Positions 37,126 through 44,250 of a stretch of 64,000 nt of DNA are shown one piece after another; the first letter of the stretch is position 1, and each line of letters opens with the position of its first letter. Source of the stretch: Gemmatimonadales bacterium (GTDB taxonomy: Bacteria; Gemmatimonadota; Gemmatimonadetes; Palauibacterales; Palauibacteraceae); assembly GCA_009840115.1 (NCBI GenBank), contig VXOJ01000007.1:124001-188000 (forward strand), in the 5' to 3' direction. Made by a program: the position numbers and the translations under genes. The notes beneath the pieces are model-generated. The model was not told the origin of the DNA, ran no database searches, and was given only the letters and a program-made list of their open reading frames with translations.

Positions 37126-38994
37126 CTATCCGGGTCGCCTGGGCACCGTATCGGTGACCGTAGGAGGCAGTGTATCGGCGGCCGGGGGGGTCAGCAATTC
37201 GAGGAGGAAGTCCACCGCCTCTTCGGATCCCGTGCGGCCGAGCCAGTAGATGCCGCGTTCCCGCACCTCGTGGTCCGGTTCGTTGCGGATCAGTTCCATC
37301 AGGACCCGAGGGGCTTCGGAGTCGGCATCGGCCCGTTCGAAGATGGCGTAGATGGCCTGCATCTTCAGGAAGGGCTCCGAAATCTCTCCGTAGAGGTCGG
37401 CGAGGTACGCCACCGTCACCGTCGGGTGACCCGCCCACGCGGTGAAGGCTTCCTCGCGCACGTCTTCGGACTCCTCCGCGTCGAAGGCGACGGAGCGCGC
37501 CCAGGCGGCGGTTTCCATGTCCTCTTCTTCGCGCACCTTTCGTTGCACGGCCCAGAACAAGGTCTCCTTGAGGTCATCCGAGTCGAGTCGTTCGTAGATC
37601 GGAATGAAGGCGGCGGCTTGCACGTCATCCCGACGGCCCACCGCTCTGATCGCCGCGTGGCGGATGGTCTCCGACTTGGAATCATCGAGGGCCGCGTTGA
37701 CGAGCGCATTCACGGCGCCGTTGCGGAGGCCGTACTGCATCCAGGCGGCACCGGTCGTCGTTCCCTCGTACGAACTCCGGCGGAGGCCTTCGATCGCATC
37801 GCTCTGCATGGCGTAGTCGTCCGAGTCCTCGAGCGTCTGCTTGAGCACCTGGTACGCATCCCAGGAGCTGAAACGCCACATCTCCTGCAGCGCGTGCCTG
37901 CGGACGGACCTCTCCGAATGAGTCTCGAAGATGCCGCGGAGAACGTTCTCGGCTTCCCGGGTTCCCTGTCTCGCGACGAATTGGACCGCCTCCTCGTGCA
38001 GCCGCGGCGAACACTCGTCGTCACGGGCCAGGACATCGCGAAGCACCTGCATCCGGTTGATCTCGTTCTCGTAGCGCATGACCGCTTCGAGCGCCGCCAA
38101 CTGCACCGACACGTCGTCGCACGTCCCCCGCTCCTGCGACGCGGCGCGCAGGGCCTCCTGGTACTCCGCCCGCTGCCAGTCGACCTGCAGCAGATCGACG
38201 TCCGAGGCCAGCCGCGCGTAGTCCGCCACCTGCCGCTCGAAGTCGGTGATGCTCTCCGAAGACTCCGCCAACCGCTGGAGGTAGTCCTGTGGGTCGCCCG
38301 CCTCCTCCGCGTCCTGTGGGTCCCGTGGGTCCGGCTCGCCCTGTGCGGCGGCCAGCGAATCGGCGGCCAGCGAGTCCGGGACAGTCGTCAGGTCGGCCAC
38401 TCGTACGGGAAGCGTGACGGTGCGGCCCGCCACCTCCATGGGCATCACGCGAAAGCCGGGCGTCGTGGCGGAGATGTCGAGGGTCTCCTCCGCCTCGCGC
38501 AGCAGCCGCTCCGCGTCGTCGGCGTCGCCCTGGGACGCGAGCTGGCTCCGGATCTCGAAGTCCAGGGCCCGCGCGTCGTGGTACAGCCGCCCGGCCTCCC
38601 TGGCTTGGCGAGAGCCCTGGCGAGCCTCAGGCGGCCGCGCCTCGGGGAACCCGACCATCAATATTTCGAGCAGCAACCGCGCCTCGGCCAGGTCGCCGAG
38701 GCGATAGCGTGCGAACGCCTCCCAGTAGTAGGAATCGGGCTCGAACCGGGGCGTCACGAGCGCGGATTCGGTCCGCACCGCCTGGAAGAGCGCCACCGCG
38801 CGCTCGAACTCCTCCGCGTTGATGGCGCGGCGGGCCTCGAGGAATCGCGCCACCTCTTCCTGCTGGACGGTTTGCGCGGCAAGGGTCCTCGCCCCGAGCA
38901 CCGGCAGCGCATCGCGCGCGGGCGCGGCGTCCACGGTCGTGAGGCCGGCCAGCAGCAGCCCGGTCCACGTCAGGTGTCTTACGCGATTATTCAT
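37126..38994 (-). CDS. Exported TPR/HEAT-like repeat protein
   Basis: The 622-residue protein has a signal peptide (TGLLLAGLTTVDAAPARDAL region). It continues with a TPR-like segment (RAINAEEFERAVALFQAVRT, YYWEAFARYRLGDLAEARLL), an Asp/Pro-rich linker near 220-240 and about eight HEAT-type helical repeats over 330-600 (RSVRRHALQEMWRFSSWDAY, SETIRHAAIRAVGRRDDVQA). The HEAT part is typical of periplasmic repeat proteins encoded beside ECF/anti-sigma pairs. A CGGAGG ribosome site precedes the ATG. The anti-sigma gene ends 23 nt upstream. Confidence 0.75.
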   Translation of the reverse strand: MNNRVRHLTWTGLLLAGLTTVDAAPARDALPVLGARTLAAQTVQQEEVARFLEARRAINAEEFERAVALFQAVRTESALVTPRFEPDSYYWEAFARYRLGDLAEARLLLEILMVGFPEARPPEARQGSRQAREAGRLYHDARALDFEIRSQLASQGDADDAERLLREAEETLDISATTPGFRVMPMEVAGRTVTLPVRVADLTTVPDSLAADSLAAAQGEPDPRDPQDAEEAGDPQDYLQRLAESSESITDFERQVADYARLASDVDLLQVDWQRAEYQEALRAASQERGTCDDVSVQLAALEAVMRYENEINRMQVLRDVLARDDECSPRLHEEAVQFVARQGTREAENVLRGIFETHSERSVRRHALQEMWRFSSWDAYQVLKQTLEDSDDYAMQSDAIEGLRRSSYEGTTTGAAWMQYGLRNGAVNALVNAALDDSKSETIRHAAIRAVGRRDDVQAAAFIPIYERLDSDDLKETLFWAVQRKVREEEDMETAAWARSVAFDAEESEDVREEAFTAWAGHPTVTVAYLADLYGEISEPFLKMQAIYAIFERADADSEAPRVLMELIRNEPDHEVRERGIYWLGRTGSEEAVDFLLELLTPPAADTLPPTVTDTVPRRPG

Positions 38995-39017
38995 GTCATG
39001 CCTCCGTACGGTTCCAT

Positions 39018-40079
39018 TCACGTGCCGCTTGCGGACCGAAGCCGCAGCAACGTCCCCTGCCGCTCCACGCTCTCGCGGGCCAGGTCGCGCTCGAAGTCCG
39101 GGGCGTCCGGGCCGAGGCGCGCGATCTGCACGAGGACGAGTTCGAGATCCTGCAGCAGCGCGCGCTCCCGCTGGCCTTCCGCGGCGGGCGTGCTGAGCAG
39201 CGAACGGGTCTCGACCAGGAACTCGCGCGCCCACCTGGCCAGGTCGCGCTGCGATTCGTCGGTTCCGATGTCCGTGCGGAACGCGACGAGCAGGGCCTGG
39301 GTCCGGTCCAGATGACGGGAGATCCGGGACATGTCGTATTCGTCGGCGGCGTCTCGGACCGGCGGGTCCGCCGCGGGCCGGGACGGCGTCACGGCCGGGA
39401 CCGGATCGGCGGCCGGCGGCGGATCGGCCGCGGCGAACTGCCGGGTCGTCTCCAGCGGCTCCTCAACGACGGAAAGCGCCAGCGCCTGCTCGGCGGCCGT
39501 CGGCGCGAGGGGCCCGGAATCGGTCGCGGCGACGGACATCGGCGTCGCCGTCACCGGTGTCGCCGTGGTCGGTGTCGTCGTCGTCGCGGCGACCGTTTCC
39601 GGCTCGGCGGGCACCGGCAGCTGTGCGCCCCGGTCGAGCGCCACGGCCAGCGCAACCGAAGCCGCGGCGGCGCCCGTCAGCCACACGGTCGTCCGGCCGG
39701 GTCGCCGCCCGAGCGTCCGGGCCACGATCAGCCGCAGCGGGCCGCGAGTCGCCGTGCGCGCGCCGGGGTCCTCCGGCTGCCGCGCGACCCACTCCGCCTC
39801 GATGCGTTCCCACATCGCCTCGCGCGGCGCGGACGGCGGGTCGTGGTAGCCCAGCACATCGAACGGGCGATCGACGGCACCGCCGACGCCGGCCACCGCG
39901 CCGGTCATGTCCACCATCCCGGGAGAGTCGGAGTCGGGCACCGGCGGCGCCTCGAGCCGCGCCTCGATCCCGGCCCACATCGCCTCGACCGGGGGCTCCG
40001 GCGGGTCGTGGTAGTCGGCCGCCTCCCGGCGGACGAACCGGGCAAAGCGGCTCACGTCGTCCATGCGATCCTTCAGCAT
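39018..40079 (-). CDS. Probable single-helix membrane anti-sigma factor with duplicated YHDPP/EAMW motif
   Basis: The 353-residue protein has one membrane helix at about 131-148 (TVWLTGAAAASVALAVAL). The cytoplasmic part carries two copies of a motif, YHDPPEPPVEAMWAGIEA (23-40) and YHDPPSAPREAMWERIEA (78-95). The periplasmic part is Thr/Ala/Pro-rich, then a helical domain (SRISRHLDRTQALLVAFRTD, ALLQDLELVLVQIARLGPDA). No Cys-His zinc site of classic ZAS anti-sigmas is present. Gene order sigma then this gene, overlap-close spacing (3 nt) and topology support the role. GGGAG lies 7 nt before ATG 40079. Confidence 0.75.
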   Translation of the reverse strand: MLKDRMDDVSRFARFVRREAADYHDPPEPPVEAMWAGIEARLEAPPVPDSDSPGMVDMTGAVAGVGGAVDRPFDVLGYHDPPSAPREAMWERIEAEWVARQPEDPGARTATRGPLRLIVARTLGRRPGRTTVWLTGAAAASVALAVALDRGAQLPVPAEPETVAATTTTPTTATPVTATPMSVAATDSGPLAPTAAEQALALSVVEEPLETTRQFAAADPPPAADPVPAVTPSRPAADPPVRDAADEYDMSRISRHLDRTQALLVAFRTDIGTDESQRDLARWAREFLVETRSLLSTPAAEGQRERALLQDLELVLVQIARLGPDAPDFERDLARESVERQGTLLRLRSASGT

Positions 40080-40615
40080 GCCCATTCTCCCGCGAAATCC
40101 GCGAGCTTCTCCCGGAGGCGGCTGCGCGCCCGGAAGAGTTGCGACTTCGATGTCCCGGCCTTGATGCCGAGCATCGTCCCGATCTCCTCGTGCGTGTAGC
40201 CCTCGAGGTCGTGCAGCAGGAAGACGGTGCGATAGCCAGCGGGAAGCTCGTCGATGGCGCGGTGCAGCCGCTCCTTCACGTCGGGCTCGAGGCCGCTCAG
40301 GCCGCGGGTGGAGCGCAGGTCCTCGTGCAGCGCGGTCTCGCGGCTGCGAAAGCGCTTCACCTTGCGGAGCCCGTTCAGCGACACCGTCGTGGCGATCGAT
40401 CCCAGCCACGTCCCGAACGCGGCTTCGCCGCGAAACGTGTCGATCTTCGTGAACGCCCGCACGAACGTCTCCTGCGTGAAGTCCTGGGCGAGGTGGTCCT
40501 CGCCCGCGAACCGGTAGCAGATCCGGAACACCCGGTCGACGTGCGCGTCGTACAACGCGCGCGCCGCGTCCTGGTCTCCGTCCCTGAGCCGCTGAATGAG
40601 TTGCGGTTCCGTCAC
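40073..40615 (-). CDS. ECF RNA polymerase sigma factor
   Basis: The 180-residue sigma factor has region 2 (ALYDAHVDRVFRICYRFAGE, LAQDFTQETFVRAFTKIDTF, FGTWLGSIATTVSLNGLRK) and region 4 (RLHRAIDELPAGYRTVFLLH, YTHEEIGTMLGIKAGTSKSQ, then LFRARSRLREKL). GTG at 40615 gives the standard ECF length; the frame is open further upstream but that part is Arg/Pro-rich and unrelated. It is preceded by ECF promoter copy C, so positive autoregulation is likely. The next gene is the probable anti-sigma factor. Confidence 0.9.
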   Translation of the reverse strand: MTEPQLIQRLRDGDQDAARALYDAHVDRVFRICYRFAGEDHLAQDFTQETFVRAFTKIDTFRGEAAFGTWLGSIATTVSLNGLRKVKRFRSRETALHEDLRSTRGLSGLEPDVKERLHRAIDELPAGYRTVFLLHDLEGYTHEEIGTMLGIKAGTSKSQLFRARSRLREKLADFAGEWAC

Positions 40616-40664
40616 CGTGCCGGGGTCTCCGGGTACACGTCGGTTCTTCCGCTTCTTCTGCTTC

Positions 40665-40702
40665 TGAATCGGTGACACAGGCAACCGGGGATTGGTTGCG
40701 CG
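40665..40702 (-). promoter_or_regulatory. ECF-type promoter, copy C (before the sigma gene)
   Basis: On the minus strand: CGCGCAACCAAT (40691-40702), 15 nt between GCAACC and GTGTC, then GTGTC (40674-40678), ACCGATTC. The extended match with copies A and B includes the bases after the -10. The spacer contains GGTTGC, so GCAACC and GGTTGC form a 6-bp inverted repeat around 40681-40699. The leader to the GTG is about 50 nt. Confidence 0.75.
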
Positions 40703-40815
40703 AGGATCGGGCGGATCCGGGGGACGACCGGGCCGCGGCGGGGCTGCGCCGCGGCCGGTCGACCGGTGGCGGGGTTCCGGGAGCGGTCGAGGCTCCCGGT
40801 CAGGCGCCGAGCGCG

Positions 40816-42033
40816 CTAGGCGACGGCGACCGCCGCGCCCTCCAGCACCTCGGCGATGTTCTCCAGCGCCCATTCCAGGCTCGCCTTCTCGATCGTGAGC
40901 GGAGGCGCGAACCGGATCACCTGCTCGTGCGTCTCCTTGGCGAGGATCCCGCGCGCCTGCAGCGCCTCGCAGAACGGACGCGCCGATCCCGACTCGTCCC
41001 GCACGACCACGCCGATGAACAGGCCGCGCCCGCGCACGTGGTCCACGTGCCGCGAGTCGATCGCCTCCAGTTCTCCCTTGAACCAGGCGCCCAGCTCGTT
41101 CGAGCGGCCCGGCAGATCCTCGTCCCGGATCACGTCCAGCGCCGCCATCCCCACGGCCGCGCCGAGCGGGTTCCCGCCGAACGTCGAGCCGTGGTCTCCC
41201 GGATGGAAGACGTCCATGATCCCGGAGTTGGCGAGGATCCCGGAGACGGGGAACACGCCCCCGCCGAGTGCCTTCCCGACGATCATGATATCGCCGCGGT
41301 CGGCCTCCCAGTCGGCGCAGAACAGCTTGCCGGTCCGCCCCAGGCCCGTCTGGATCTCGTCGTTGATCATGAGGACGTCGTTCGTCCGGCAGATGTCCAG
41401 CGCCCGCGCGTAGAAGCCGTCGGGCGGCACCACGACGCCCGCCTCTCCCTGGATGGGCTCGACGAGGAAGCCGACGGTGTTGGGCGTGATCGCCGCCTCG
41501 AGCGCGTCCGTGTCGCCGTAGGGAATCGGCACGAAGCCCGGCGTGAACGGACCGAACCCGAACGTGGATCCCTCATCCGAGGAAAAGCCCACGATGGTCG
41601 TCGTCCGGCCGTGGAAGTTCTGCTCGCAGACGATGATCTCGGCCCGGTCCTCGGCCACGCCCTTCACGGTGTAGCCCCACTTGCGGGCCGCCTTGATCGC
41701 GGTCTCCACGCCCTCCGCGCCGGTGTTCATCGGCAGCGCGCGCTCGAACCCGGTCATCTCGCACAGCTTCTGGAGGAACGGCCCCATGCGGTCGTTGTGG
41801 AAGGCGCGGGACGTGAGCGTGAGATTCTCCGCCTGCGCGCGCAGCGCCTCGATGATGCGGGGGTGACGGTGTCCCTGGTTCACCGCGGAATAGGCGCTCA
41901 GCATGTCCAGATACCGGCGGCCCTCCACGTCCCACACCCACTCGCCCTCGCCGCGCTCGAGCACGACGGGAAGCGGGTGGTAGTTGTGCGCGCTCCACTT
42001 GTCGACCTGAGAGATGTAATCGCTGGTGTTCAT
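40816..42033 (-). CDS. rocD: Ornithine--oxo-acid aminotransferase
   Basis: The 405-residue class III PLP aminotransferase converts ornithine and 2-oxoglutarate to glutamate-5-semialdehyde and glutamate. It starts SDYISQVDKWSAHNYHPLPV, has LDMLSAYSAVNQGHRHPRI, PMNTGAEGVETAIKAARKWG, LVEPIQGEAGVVVPPDGFY, MINDEIQTGLGRTGK, and IMIVGKALGGGVFPVSGI with the PLP Lys. The residues after it (HGSTFGGNPLGAAVG) are normal. A GAGGAAG ribosome site lies upstream of the ATG. Links arginine/ornithine breakdown to the proline and glutamate pool. Confidence 0.93.
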   Translation of the reverse strand: MNTSDYISQVDKWSAHNYHPLPVVLERGEGEWVWDVEGRRYLDMLSAYSAVNQGHRHPRIIEALRAQAENLTLTSRAFHNDRMGPFLQKLCEMTGFERALPMNTGAEGVETAIKAARKWGYTVKGVAEDRAEIIVCEQNFHGRTTTIVGFSSDEGSTFGFGPFTPGFVPIPYGDTDALEAAITPNTVGFLVEPIQGEAGVVVPPDGFYARALDICRTNDVLMINDEIQTGLGRTGKLFCADWEADRGDIMIVGKALGGGVFPVSGILANSGIMDVFHPGDHGSTFGGNPLGAAVGMAALDVIRDEDLPGRSNELGAWFKGELEAIDSRHVDHVRGRGLFIGVVVRDESGSARPFCEALQARGILAKETHEQVIRFAPPLTIEKASLEWALENIAEVLEGAAVAVA

Positions 42034-42212
42034 CGCTTCCTCATTGGGCTGCCGAGCAATCCTCGGCCCGCGGTTGGACCTGAACCCCGTCGGGGGACGG
42101 GAACTGTTCTCGCCGGATCGAGCCGGACCTGAGAGAGTAGACGAAAAGCCTACGCCCGACAAGGTGATCCGGGCGCGTGTCCCCGTCGGTCCCCGTCCCC
42201 CCCGGGGGCTGC

Positions 42213-42218
42213 TACCTT
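42213..42218 (+). promoter_or_regulatory. Possible -10 element of a leaderless trpE promoter
   Basis: TACCTT ends 6 nt before the ATG at 42225, with only GGGCGG between. Transcription would start at the first base of the coding sequence. No attenuator-type leader with Trp codons is visible in the 190-bp gap. Confidence 0.4.
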
Positions 42219-42224
42219 GGGCGG

Positions 42225-43709
42225 ATGAGCGACGCCTCCGTCATCCCCGACTTTGCCGAATTCTCCCGCCTCGCCGAGCCCGGGCGGATGGTGCCCGTGG
42301 CCCTCGAAATCCCGTTCGACCTCGACACGCCGGTCACGGCGTTCTCGAAGCTCCGGCGGGGGCCGTTCTCCTTCCTGCTCGAGTCGGTTGAGGGCGGTGA
42401 GCGCTGGGCGCGATTCAGCTTCCTCGGCTCGGAGCCCCGGGAAGCCTGGCGACTCGACGGGCCGGAGATCCGGCGGTGGACGCCGGGCGCGGGCTGGGGA
42501 GAGCCCGAAGCTACGAGCGATCCCTTCGGCGCCTTCGAGGCCTGGATCACCCGCTACGAACCGGTCGAAGTCACTGCCCTGCCGCGGTTCTGGGGCGGCG
42601 CGGTCGGCTTCTTCGGCTACGACACGGTGCGCTGGCTCGAGCACCTGCCGGGGGCGCCGCCCGACGACCTCGGCGTGCCCGACGCCTGCTTCATGTCGAC
42701 GGAGCACATGCTCATCATCGACAACCTCTATTCGCGGGCCATCGCCGTGGCGGCCGTGCCGGTCACGCCCGGCGACGATCCGGCCGAACTGTACGGGGAC
42801 GCCGCGGACCGGCTCGCCGACTGGGTGCGCGGCCTGCAAGACCCGCACGGGCTGGGGCCGCTCGGCAACGGTGCGGCAGGGGCGCCGGAGGTGGCCGGAA
42901 ACCGCTCGCGGGACGACTACGAGGCGGCCGTCGAGCGGATCCGCGAGTACATCGTGGCGGGCGACGCGTACCAGGTCGTGGTCTCGCAGCGCGCCGGCGC
43001 CCGTTACGACGGAGATCCTCTCGAGCTCTACCGCGCGCTCCGGCGCAGCAACCCGTCGCCCTACCTCTTCTTCATCGAACTGGACGGCATGCGCCTCATC
43101 GGCTCCTCCCCGGAGACGCTGGTCCGGGTCGAAGACGGGATCGTGACCGTGCGCCCGATCGCCGGGACGCGGCCGCGCGGGGCCACGCCGTCCGAGGACG
43201 ATCAGCACGCGCGCGACCTGCTCGCCGACGAGAAGGAGCGGGCGGAACACCTCATGCTGGTCGATCTCGGCCGCAACGATGTGAGCCGCGTCGCGCGTCC
43301 CGGCTCCGTCGAGGTGTCGCGCTTCATGGAGATCGAGCGCTACAGCCACGTGATGCACCTCGTGAGCGAGGTGGCGGGATCGCTGAGGGAGGGAGCCGAC
43401 GCCGTCGACGCGTTCAAGGCCTGCTTCCCCGCCGGCACTCTCACCGGCGCGCCGAAGGTGCGCGCGATGGAGATCCTGGACGAACTCGAGCCGACCCGCC
43501 GCGGACCGTACGGCGGAGCGGCCGGCTACGTCGGGTACGGCGCGACGAGCCTCGACATGGCCATCGTGATCCGCACGCTGCTCGCCGTCGGCGACCGCGT
43601 GTACGCGCAGGCGGGCGCGGGAATCGTCTACGACTCCGAACCCGCGCGCGAATGGGAAGAGACCCGCCACAAGGCCCGCGTCCTCCTCGAGGCCCTCACC
43701 AAGGTCTAG
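42225..43709 (+). CDS. trpE: Anthranilate synthase component I
   Basis: The 494-residue enzyme makes anthranilate from chorismate with a TrpG partner. The N-terminal feedback region has FSFLLESVEGGERWARFSFL, containing the LLES tryptophan-binding motif. The chorismate-binding domain has AGDAYQVVVSQRAGARYDGD, LIGSSPETLVRV, VRPIAGTRPRGATPSEDDQH, LMLVDLGRNDVSRVARPGSV, and FPAGTLTGAPKVRAMEILDE with the catalytic acidic residues. No trpG or other trp genes adjoin. PabB is less likely given the LLES and P-I-A-G-T-R motifs. Confidence 0.9.
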   Translation: MSDASVIPDFAEFSRLAEPGRMVPVALEIPFDLDTPVTAFSKLRRGPFSFLLESVEGGERWARFSFLGSEPREAWRLDGPEIRRWTPGAGWGEPEATSDPFGAFEAWITRYEPVEVTALPRFWGGAVGFFGYDTVRWLEHLPGAPPDDLGVPDACFMSTEHMLIIDNLYSRAIAVAAVPVTPGDDPAELYGDAADRLADWVRGLQDPHGLGPLGNGAAGAPEVAGNRSRDDYEAAVERIREYIVAGDAYQVVVSQRAGARYDGDPLELYRALRRSNPSPYLFFIELDGMRLIGSSPETLVRVEDGIVTVRPIAGTRPRGATPSEDDQHARDLLADEKERAEHLMLVDLGRNDVSRVARPGSVEVSRFMEIERYSHVMHLVSEVAGSLREGADAVDAFKACFPAGTLTGAPKVRAMEILDELEPTRRGPYGGAAGYVGYGATSLDMAIVIRTLLAVGDRVYAQAGAGIVYDSEPAREWEETRHKARVLLEALTKV

Positions 43710-44087
43710 CTAGAGGCCGGCGAGGCGTTCTTCGCGGGCGACGATGGCGTCGATGAGGTCGGCGTATTCCTTGGCGTAGGCGAGCGCTTCCTCCAGCGCC
43801 TCCGTCCTGGTCCCGGCGAAGCGCTGGCCCACGGCGGCGCTCATCGCCCGACCGGGTCCGGCCGCCGCCGCCACCTCCCATACCTCCGGCCCGCCGCGCA
43901 AGGCCGCCCGCCGGCCCGCCCGGGTCTCCCGGAACTCGATCTGCGGGAATCTCTGCAGCGCGAGCCACTCCAGGAGGATGTTCCTGAGTCCCTCCGAAGG
44001 GGTCCATTGCTGCTCGAGGAACACGCGTTCGAGTTCCGACTCGACGTCGCGGGAGACGCGCGTGCAGAGAGGGCGGGGCAGAGGCAT
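43710..44087 (-). CDS. Antitoxin-like DNA-binding protein without adjacent toxin
   Basis: The 125-residue protein has an N-terminal segment (CTRVSRDVESELERVFLEQQ, then WTPSEGLRNILLEWL) that could form a dimerisation and DNA-binding fold, a middle FRETRAGRRAALRGGPEVWE and a C-terminal helix rich in Ala/Tyr (ALEEALAYAKEYADLIDAIV). The middle motif recalls antitoxins of VapB/DUF433-like families; I do not place it firmly. The start codon lies in a palindrome (44086-44095), and a start 18 nt upstream at 44105 is possible. The 3' end abuts trpE. No toxin gene lies beside it. Confidence 0.5.
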   Translation of the reverse strand: MPLPRPLCTRVSRDVESELERVFLEQQWTPSEGLRNILLEWLALQRFPQIEFRETRAGRRAALRGGPEVWEVAAAAGPGRAMSAAVGQRFAGTRTEALEEALAYAKEYADLIDAIVAREERLAGL

Positions 44088-44121
44088 GTATACATGGTAT
44101 ACCATCGTTTGGAGATATACC
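44086..44121 (-). promoter_or_regulatory. Palindromic operator cluster at the start of the antitoxin-like gene
   Basis: ATGTATACAT (44086-44095) and ATGGTATACCAT (44094-44105) are perfect palindromes overlapping by two bases. A third half-related GATATACC follows at 44114-44121. They share TATAC cores, cover the start codon and the likely -10 region, and stand out as AT-rich in GC-rich DNA. The layout fits autorepression by the encoded protein. Confidence 0.6.
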
Positions 44122-44250
44122 AGCCCGGACCGAATCCGCGACGCGGCCGCAGACCCCGGTGTCACCCTTTTTCCGTTCGTGGCGTCTACGGGTGTATGGC
44201 GGGGGCTTCGCGGCTCCCAGGTTCGGCCCCGGACAGGAGACAACGCGACC

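Noticed and set aside
40681-40699. Inverted repeat GCAACC-N7-GGTTGC as a transcription terminator
   Set aside because: There is no T-tract, the stem is only 6 bp, and one arm is the -35 of the ECF promoter conserved at two other sites that lack the repeat.
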